Shown: one piece after another, positions 45,172 through 51,077 of the stretch
Layout of the letters: each line of letters starts with the position of its first letter
How positions within the stretch are numbered: the first letter of the stretch is position 1
NCBI GenBank assembly: GCA_001683845.1
Contig: LXQI01000043.1
Coordinates: 22,991 to 74,067, forward strand
Origin: Erythrobacter sp. ANT-B3C2
GTDB lineage: Bacteria; Pseudomonadota; Alphaproteobacteria; Sphingomonadales; Sphingomonadaceae
Length of the DNA: 51,077 nucleotides
Direction: 5' to 3'
Notes under the pieces: model-generated
Databases searched by the model: none
What the model was told of the DNA's origin: nothing
What the model saw: the letters and a program-made list of their open reading frames with translations, nothing else
Program-made: the position numbers and the translations under genes

Positions 45172-46677
45172 ATGAAGATCCATCGCAGCGCACTGCTCGC
45201 CAGTGCCCTCCTCGCCTCTCCGGCCTTTGCTCACGGCGGTCACATCGTGCTCGTCGCGCCGGAACAGGTGGAGGTCGCCGGAACTGCCGCTGACCCCAGC
45301 GGCGATCCCGGCGGGCGCGAATGGCTCGCCGGGGATCACCACGTCCACAGCGAATTCAGTGCCGAATACGTGCCCGTCCCGGGTGATCCCAATGCCATAC
45401 CCACGCCGCTGTTCGGCCGCGACGGGTTCTATTCGATCCAGAAAAACGCCGAGATGGCGCAATCCTATGGCTTGGCGTGGATGGTATCGACCGATCATGG
45501 CGGGCCCAATCACTCCCAGATCAACCATGACATCGCCTATCCATCGCTGGTGGAATCGCGCCGCGCCGTTCTGGGCGTGTTGCAGTTCTTCGGCATGGAA
45601 TTCGACACGCCCGACGGGGATCACAGCAGCTTGATCATGCCCATGACGGAGAGCGAGCGCGCCCAGTTGCGCGAGATCGAGGCTGGCTTTTCGCGCCGCG
45701 AGGCGCACCCGGCCGACCCTTCGCGCGATACGCCCGAAAAGATGATTGCCGCGCTCGAAATGATGCGCGACCAGCCACTGCCGCCAGTGCTGTTCGCCAA
45801 TCACCCCTCGCGCTCGGCGACGGATGCGACGACTTACGGGCGCTACGATCCGGCCGAGTTCCGCAATTGGAACGACACCGCGCCGGGCGTCGCCGTCGGC
45901 ATGGAGGGCGCACCCGGCCACCAGGCCGCCGCGCTGAACCCGGACGGCACGATTGATCCCGAAGGTCCGCGCGGCGGCTATCGCCGCATCCCGACCATGG
46001 GCGGGTTCGATCCGATGACCGCCCGGCTGGGTGGCTTGTGGGATTCGATGCTGGCCGAGGGGCGGCGCTGGTGGATCACCGCCACGTCGGATTCGCATCG
46101 CCATTGGAGCGAGGGCGGCAGCGATTTCTGGCCGGGCGAATATTCGAAGACCTTCGTGCATGCGCGGCGCGACTATGGGGACCTGCTGGACGGGCTGCGC
46201 AACGGCCGTATATTCGTCGCCACCGGTGATCTGGTTTCCGAGGTGGATGTGCAGGTCACTGGCGCCGGTGCGCAGGCGGCGAGCATCGGCGGCACCTTGC
46301 AGATCGCTGCGGGCGAGAACGTGACGGTGGAGATCCGCGTACGCGATCCGCAGGTGCCCAATGCCTCGGGCGACGATCCCAGCGTGGCGCGGGTGGACCT
46401 GATCGCCGGGCGGGTAACCGGGCCTGCGGCGGATCGCATGGCAGACCGCAACCCGACGACCCAGGTGCTCCGCCGCTTCACCGAAGCCGATTGGGTGCGG
46501 GAAGGCGAGCTGTTGGTGATGCGGCACGAGCTCGGCGCGGTGGGCGAGCCGATCTACATGCGGGTGCGGGGCACCAACACGCAGGAACTCGAGCCCGCAG
46601 CCGATCCCGCCGGCGAAGATCCGTGGGCGGACCTGTGGTTCTACGCCAACCCCACCTTTGTCGAGATCGAGGGGTAG
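45172..46677 (+). CDS. CehA/McbA-type PHP-domain metallohydrolase, exported
   Basis: A 501-residue protein with a signal peptide (1-20, ending AFA). The PHP-domain metal motifs are GDHHVHSEFS (54-63), STDHGG and TSDSHRHW, which place it with the CehA/McbA group of PHP hydrolases. Members act on carbamates, phosphoesters or related bonds. A C-terminal beta region (VTVEIRVRDPQVPN) follows, ending in DPWADLWFYANP. With the phosphatase and TonB receptor it forms a set of exported hydrolases plus importer. Start: ATG after the receptor, in the gap GACACCTGGCACC; no strong ribosome site. Confidence 0.9.
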   Translation: MKIHRSALLASALLASPAFAHGGHIVLVAPEQVEVAGTAADPSGDPGGREWLAGDHHVHSEFSAEYVPVPGDPNAIPTPLFGRDGFYSIQKNAEMAQSYGLAWMVSTDHGGPNHSQINHDIAYPSLVESRRAVLGVLQFFGMEFDTPDGDHSSLIMPMTESERAQLREIEAGFSRREAHPADPSRDTPEKMIAALEMMRDQPLPPVLFANHPSRSATDATTYGRYDPAEFRNWNDTAPGVAVGMEGAPGHQAAALNPDGTIDPEGPRGGYRRIPTMGGFDPMTARLGGLWDSMLAEGRRWWITATSDSHRHWSEGGSDFWPGEYSKTFVHARRDYGDLLDGLRNGRIFVATGDLVSEVDVQVTGAGAQAASIGGTLQIAAGENVTVEIRVRDPQVPNASGDDPSVARVDLIAGRVTGPAADRMADRNPTTQVLRRFTEADWVREGELLVMRHELGAVGEPIYMRVRGTNTQELEPAADPAGEDPWADLWFYANPTFVEIEG

Positions 46678-47464
46678 AGGGGGCCGCCCTCGCTGCCGAG
46701 GAAACGCATGGGTGCGAGAGGCTGCTTTACCAGCGCCAAAGTCCGACAAGTAGCCGGTTTGATACCATCGTCGAGGCAAGGTGCCCCTGCCAAGAGCTAC
46801 CGCTCCACTAGAGCAATTCGGCAAATTGTAGCTGTCCGAGCCGCCTTCGGAGCGTGCGTCTTTGATCCAGGCGAGCCGCGGTGCGGATGACATGTTCGCG
46901 ACCCCATGAGCCCCTCGATACGCCCGGATCCCAGCCGGTGCCCTCGTTCCGCACGCTGCAGATGCCGCGGGAGCATCATTCGATGAACAGCACTTGCGCA
47001 ATCTGCCCATGAGGAATGAGACTGGGCCGCCGGCTGCTCGGCGTTTACCGCATCAGCGATCACGCGCAGTTCGGAAACCTAACCGGAGCGTTCGGCGTGG
47101 CGCTGCACGAAAACCTCTCACAACGGGCTTTCAGCCAAGCGGTAGACGTTGTTAGCCTTGTTGCCGCCAACATCGTGCGCAAGCGGCATTGCAGGTCTTC
47201 GCACAAGAAGGTGCTGTTCCTTCGATTGGCCAATTGGCTCCCAACATGCGGCGCTAGAGTGTCTCGCGTGCGGGGCCATATCTGCAACCTTCAAGCTGGA
47301 ACCATCGTGGGCGCTTAAGGTTTGCGGCACGACCTTCAGCACCCGCACGCTCGTGCATTGAAATGACCTCCTCTCTGCCTCTCTGCGCGCCCAGGGTTGA
47401 CCCTCGAAATCACTCTGATGTCTCCATCTGCTCCCGCGTTTCCGCTCCGGTCCCTCCACACCCA
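46678..47464. other. Gap of gene debris before the tRNA fragment
   Basis: About 0.79 kb between the PHP gene and the tRNA-Val promoter. Open frames in both strands are short and none resembles a known family. G+C falls toward the right. Nothing else can be supported here. Confidence 0.4.
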
Positions 47465-47492
47465 CATTGACCGACCCGCAAAACGCGCTAAT
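47465..47492 (+). promoter_or_regulatory. Promoter of a tRNA-Val gene
   Basis: TTGACC (47465-47470), a 16-base spacer and TAATCC (47487-47492), with the predicted start a dozen bases before the tRNA 5' end. This is a normal tRNA promoter layout and indicates that the 5' side of the tRNA locus is native. Confidence 0.55.
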
Positions 47493-47510
47493 CCCGCCAT
47501 CCTTCGCGCA

Positions 47511-47548
47511 AGGGGCGGTTAGCTCAGCTGGTAGAGCATCGCGTTTAC
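47511..47548 (+). tRNA. tRNA-Val(UAC), 5' half only (disrupted)
   Basis: The acceptor strand GGGCGGT, D-arm GCTC-AGCTGGTA-GAGC and the anticodon arm up to TTTACAC (anticodon TAC) are exact tRNA-Val features. After the loop the sequence reads GGTGATGC, with one G-G clash in the anticodon stem, and no T-arm (GGTTCGA) or 3' acceptor ACCGCCC follows within 100 bases. The gene is broken at the anticodon loop, a favoured recombination point of tRNA-targeting integrases, or has lost its 3' half by deletion. Confidence 0.7.
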
Positions 47549-47669
47549 ACGGTGATGCACTGGATACCGGAAACGTCTGAAATTAGAAGCTTTTCGCTGT
47601 TCAGCTACATCAGCTTCGGGACTATTTCAGCATGCGCCGCGAACTTCAGCGTTGAATTTACAATGATGG

Positions 47670-48079
47670 CTATACCCATGCGCGGACGCTGAACACCGAC
47701 CGGGCTTTTAGCATGACGAGGCTCGGCGAGATATTCGGGACCTTCTGCCACAGGTTCGACAAGCGGGTCTTGCACTCTCAAAACGTAAGGTCGTTGCCCT
47801 CCGAAGTCAGACTACAAGCAATTGCTTCCCAGAGCACTTGGAAGCCCACCAGCCGGGCGCGCACGAATAGCTCGCGTGATGGGCGTCTCATGGCAATTCG
47901 TCGATCGCCGGAGAGCACGCTCCACCGCCCTCCGCACCCAGCCGTTCGATCCAGTCCTCGTCGGGGAGGCTGCATTCCCAAATTCGCCTCAGTGTGAATG
48001 ATCTCGTGTGCGCCGGCGGAGATCGCTCCAGTCCGCTGCCAAAGGCTGGCGGCAGGTTGTTATCGACGAGAAGCTTCAC
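47670..48079 (-). pseudogene. Frameshifted DUF5615-type PIN-like protein
   Basis: Minus-strand pieces in different frames read as one PIN-like (DUF5615) protein: MKLLVDNNLPPAFGSGL at the start, then SLPDEDWIERLGAEGG, then in a second frame RWSVLSGDRRIAMRRPSREL and RARLVGFQVLW, and in a third LWQKVPNIS and MLKARSVFSVRAWV with a stop. The order and motifs match the toxin-like PIN family; at least two frameshifts break it. Such genes usually sit with a small antitoxin, which I do not see. The upstream side holds the kinase gene on the other strand. Confidence 0.6.
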
Positions 48080-48302
48080 ACCGCCTCGCCCCTGCGACTG
48101 TGATATGAAGTCGGCACATTGGAGATTGACTGGTGGTTCAAGTCCTAAGCAGACTGGTTATTGGCAGGAATCAGTCCGAATGAGCTTCAAACTTAGAAGG
48201 TTCCTCGATAGCAATAATGCAGCGCAGCTACCATCGCAGTGATTCCGAAATTCTCGAGTTTTGACCCGGCATATTGGAAAGGGAGTGGTTTTGGGGCGGG
48301 TG

Positions 48303-49957
48303 ATGAGCTGGCACAAATACATGGGCTGCACCCTGGGCCAAGTCATTGCGCTAAGCCGCCTTGTGCTGGCGAGCGTGTTCCTATTGGCGATTTATATTGA
48401 TCCCTCTCAGCCAAAAGCGGCACCCGCCGCCGCCTATGCCATCTTGGCCGTCTATGTGGCGTCGGCCGCGGCGATTGTGCTGTTCACTTGGCGAGACTGG
48501 TGGCCGGACTATCGTTTGGCGTGGCCCGCGCACATCCTCGATCTTGGTGTCTTCGCGATGGTAGTGTTCTCAACCGAAGGGTCACCAGTCCATTCTTCAC
48601 TTTCTCACTTTTCCTGCTGCTATCCGCGGCGATGCGTTGGGGCGGCCGAGAGACCGTCCTGACTGCGCTTGCCGTCAATCTACTGTTTCTCCTTTCCGGC
48701 GAGGCAGCGGCGCTGGCGATGCCGGGCGAAATAGACTTACAGCGCCTGCTGATCCGTTCGAGCTACCTGGTGGTCTTATCGTTGCTGTTCATCGTATATG
48801 CCGCCGGCACGCATGACGATAAGGGGTACATGCTGCAGGCGCGGGTGCGCGGGCATTTCGGGCTGCCCCGCCTTATCGAGCTTATCGTTGAACACGTTGC
48901 GGGACGACTCGGCTCAACAAATGTGATCGCTGTCTGGCGTCGTGAAAAGAATTCCGATCGGCAAGGATCTGCGATCCCGCAAGTCTGCTGTCTAGGTGCA
49001 GCTGGTTCTATGTCGATGAAGGTACCTAGTGACGTGCTATGGCAGGTTCTAGCGGACAGCGCCTCCCAGCCGTTCTTATTCCACGCCGAGAAGGGGCGGG
49101 TGCTGCTGGCCGGCCGGGACAAGGTCACAGCGGCACGAGTTTCGCAGCATTTGGCGCAGTTCCTTGAGCGCCGCAGCTTGGCGACGGGGATTGCCGTTCC
49201 CATTGATTCGAACAATCTACATGGCATTATTTTCGCTGAGGCAGAGGTCTCAGTGGATGATCTGCGAACAGGCACACGGCTCGTCGAGGAAGCTGCCTTC
49301 ATGCTCGAACAGGGGCTGTTGAACCGGCTGTCGGAGGAAGCGGCGGCGGCGCGAACGCGTTTGGCGATCGCTCGCGACCTCCACGACAGTGTCGCACAAC
49401 TGCTCGCCGGATTGTCGTTCCGGCTCGAAGCGCTAAAACGCAGTGAAAAAGCGGCTCTCGAACTTCGGGATGAGGTCGAACTCCTGCAACAAGAGCGCGC
49501 TACTGAGCAAGATTATGTGCGATCGCTGATTGCCGAGCTCAGAGAGGAGGATCCGCCGCGGGGCGAGGTCGTCCCACAGATACGTCGCCTAACCGATCGA
49601 CTTGCCCACCAGTGGAGCATTAATTGTCTTTTCGTAGACTCTGGCGGCGTGCGGCCCGCCTCGCTCCGCACATTTGGACAGGAAATCGAACAGATGGTGC
49701 GTGAAGGGGTTGCCAATGCGGTGCGGCACGGGAAGGCTGATCGGGTCGAGATCGGGCTCACAGGGCAACTGCAGTCGCTTGAGCTGACAATCGCCGATAA
49801 TGGCTGCTGGCTTCCGGAGAACGGTGACGGCGCCACCCGGGTGCGGCCTCGCTCGCTTGAAGAACGCGCACAGGCGCTCGGGGGAGCGCTCGAGGTTGCA
49901 TCTGGCGAATGTGGCACCACGATCCGCATTCGCCTGCCGCTAGAGGCGTCCGGATGA
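48303..49957 (+). pseudogene. NarL-family sensor histidine kinase, one-base frameshift
   Basis: An N-terminal membrane part (MSWHKYMGCTLGQVIALSR and on to LDLGVFAMVVFSTEG) runs in one frame until about 48580. The rest (TSPFFTFSLFLLLSAAMRW, further spans, a GAF-like region, and the kinase core) continues in the next frame. One more G in the run GGG at 48579-48581 would join them (E-G-V-T-S-P). The HisKA_3 H-box is ARDLHDSVAQLL and the N-box is EGVANAVRHGKADRVEI. Rejoined, the protein is about 551 residues with six or so spans. It may be a sequencing error, a phase-variable site or a true mutation. The response regulator overlaps its stop by four bases. Confidence 0.75.
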
Positions 49958-50607
49958 AGCGCGTGCTGATCGCGGACGATCACCCGATCATGCTCTCGGG
50001 CATCGAGCGCCTCCTATCAGGTGCCGGATTCGATATCGTCGCGAAACTCGACGAAGGCGCGCGGGTCCTTGTGGCGATCGAGACCCACCGGCCGGACGTC
50101 GCCGTGCTGGATGTCGCGATGCCTGGCCTGAGCGGAATCGAGATACTGCGCCGACTGCGAGACGCGGAGACAACGACAAGGGTCGTGCTGTTGACCGCGT
50201 CGCTCGACGACGACGCGCTGCTCGAAGCATTGCATTTGCGGGTCGATGGCATTGTTCTCAAGAAGGGCGGCGAGCGGCTGCTCATCCAATGCCTAGAAAA
50301 AGTCGCCGCGGGTGGCCACTTCATCCCGCAGGAACTGCTGGTGCGTGCCTCGGTGTTACGGAAGAGCCGTGAGGAAGATCCACTTCGCTCACTATCAGAC
50401 CGGGAGAGGGAGCTTTCCGAGCTCGTGGCCCATGGGCTGCGCAATCGCACGATCGCTCACGAGTTGAACCTGACGGAGGGAACCGTCAAAGTTTACCTCA
50501 ACCGCATCTACGAAAAGCTGGCCGTAGCCAATCGCACCGAACTGGCCTTGATGCTGGCCAGCCAAAGAGCCGGGGGGCGCCATACCATTGTCCTAAAATG
50601 GGACTAA
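49954..50607 (+). CDS. NarL-family response regulator
   Basis: A 217-residue DNA-binding regulator. The receiver has D8/D9 (LIADDHP), phosphoacceptor D53 (VLDVAMPG) and a KK pair in VLKKGG; the C-terminal LuxR-type helix-turn-helix reads LSDRERELSELVAHG and LTEGTVKVYLNRIYEKL. ATGA overlap with the upstream kinase marks them as a cognate pair. Codon use and lower G+C than the window's left part suggest acquisition. Target genes are not in view. Confidence 0.93.
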   Translation: MKRVLIADDHPIMLSGIERLLSGAGFDIVAKLDEGARVLVAIETHRPDVAVLDVAMPGLSGIEILRRLRDAETTTRVVLLTASLDDDALLEALHLRVDGIVLKKGGERLLIQCLEKVAAGGHFIPQELLVRASVLRKSREEDPLRSLSDRERELSELVAHGLRNRTIAHELNLTEGTVKVYLNRIYEKLAVANRTELALMLASQRAGGRHTIVLKWD

Positions 50608-50944
50608 TCAATTGTTGTAAACTGAAAATGAAACTGGAGTTGCCCAAAGTTAATTCGCGACTCAACGCAGGAGTACTACCCCACCCGTTAACCTCCGGGT
50701 AACCAAACAGTTACTCGAAGGCTTACCAGTTCAAACTGGATGGGACGGTTCGGACGCCGATCTTGAGTTCTGCTCTGGGGGGGCAGCAATCAGTGTTTGG
50801 CAGCCTAACGACATCGCAGGTGATTTAGGGTCGGCCGCCGAGGTTGATATAGACTCCGATTTGCAGGGCCCCGGCGCCGATGAACCGGACGGTCAATCCG
50901 TGTTCTTCACGAGCGGGCGGCGCTTTCCGCGCGACCCTCTAAGC
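50608..50944. other. Gap between response regulator and IS element
   Basis: Lower G+C DNA with a short inverted repeat CCAGTT-CA-AACTGG (near 50728). A plus-strand open frame with no start codon (GSDADLEFCSGG, then VWQPNDIAGD and SVFFTSGRRFPRDPLS) runs into the IS, whose first bases TGA provide its stop. This could be a gene cut by the IS or chance. Confidence 0.35.
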
Positions 50945-51077
50945 TGATCTGCCCCCTTCTGAGTGGTCCGAAATCTTTGTTATTTTGGATCATGGAGGAG
51001 ATTGGAAATGGCAAGAGGCACAAGCCGGAGGAGATCATCGGCAAGCTGCGTGAGGCTGAGATCGTGCTGGCGCAGGG
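50945..51077 (+). mobile_element. Left end of an IS3-family element
   Basis: The terminal repeat begins at TGATCTGCCCCCTTCTGAG, a usual IS3-family (IS407/IS51-like group) end, and a transposase OrfA starts 47 bases inside. The right end lies outside the window. Confidence 0.7.
50992..51077 (+). CDS. IS3-family transposase OrfA (partial)
   Basis: The first 28 codons of a transposase helix-turn-helix subunit, reading KRHKPEEIIGKLREAEI. The window ends inside the gene. OrfA gives sequence-specific binding to IS ends; the catalytic OrfB would follow by frameshift. Confidence 0.8.
   Translation, partial: MEEIGNGKRHKPEEIIGKLREAEIVLAQ

Noticed and set aside
46797-47063. Minus-strand open frame of 88 codons in the debris region
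   Set aside because: No family, no ribosome site and poor codon pattern.
48135-48145. GGTTCAAGTCC, resembling a tRNA T-arm, possibly the lost half of the tRNA-Val
   Set aside because: The flanking bases do not pair as a T-stem and no acceptor ACCGCCC follows.

Overview
The window is high-G+C DNA from an alphaproteobacterium, most likely a sphingomonad (Sphingomonadales, probably Erythrobacteraceae). This is inferred from gene content and order: tsaD/gpsA divergent from hemC-hemD-mitofilin, a serC-serA-hisZ-purA run behind a serC leader, a long TonB-dependent receptor with an N-terminal carboxypeptidase-regulatory domain, and EcfG- and TTGACC-type promoter signals. No species call is possible from sequence reading alone.

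Layout. The left 0.7 kb holds a decayed 5'-nucleotidase-like gene. Bases 0.75-9.7 kb are mostly minus-strand housekeeping genes: a PAP2 phosphatase, acetyl-CoA synthetase, a single-domain response regulator with a candidate stress promoter, a helix-hairpin-helix membrane protein overlapping a 51-residue membrane protein, an OmpA-domain protein, a polysaccharide flippase, gpsA and tsaD. From 9.7 to 12.4 kb the plus strand carries hemC, hemD and a Mic60/mitofilin-like protein. Bases 12.4-19.2 kb hold a UbiH-type monooxygenase, a DsbD-type disulfide reductase, a small lipoprotein, a hicAB toxin-antitoxin pair with a clear promoter, and uvrB.

Bases 19.3-25.4 kb are the most distinctive block: an alpha/beta hydrolase, a circularly permuted ATP-grasp protein, an alpha-E protein, a transglutaminase with a Gln/Ser-rich tail, the proteasome-like peptidase Anbu, and a LuxR-type regulator with a degenerate receiver. 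Anbu linked to ATP-grasp, alpha-E and transglutaminase genes is a known but poorly understood association, proposed to make and process a peptide tag. Its substrate is unknown.

Bases 25.4-34.1 kb cover an extensin-like lipoprotein, serine biosynthesis (serC, serA), hisZ, an aldo/keto reductase, purA and a regulator joining a receiver-like fold to a winged helix. Bases 34.1-39.5 kb (minus strand) carry an AbgT-family transporter and a three-gene translationally coupled set: HAD-UbiA fusion, a polytopic membrane protein and an SMR-like protein. The set looks like part of a lipid-linked sugar pathway.

Bases 39.5-51 kb are accessory in character. A phosphoester-scavenging set (purple-acid-phosphatase-like enzyme, TonB receptor, PHP hydrolase) is followed by gene debris: a tRNA-Val(UAC) gene broken at the anticodon loop behind an intact promoter, a frameshifted PIN-like gene, a NarL-type kinase/regulator pair whose kinase carries a one-base frameshift, and the left end of an IS3-family element cut by the window edge. 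No CRISPR array, rRNA or intact tRNA was seen.
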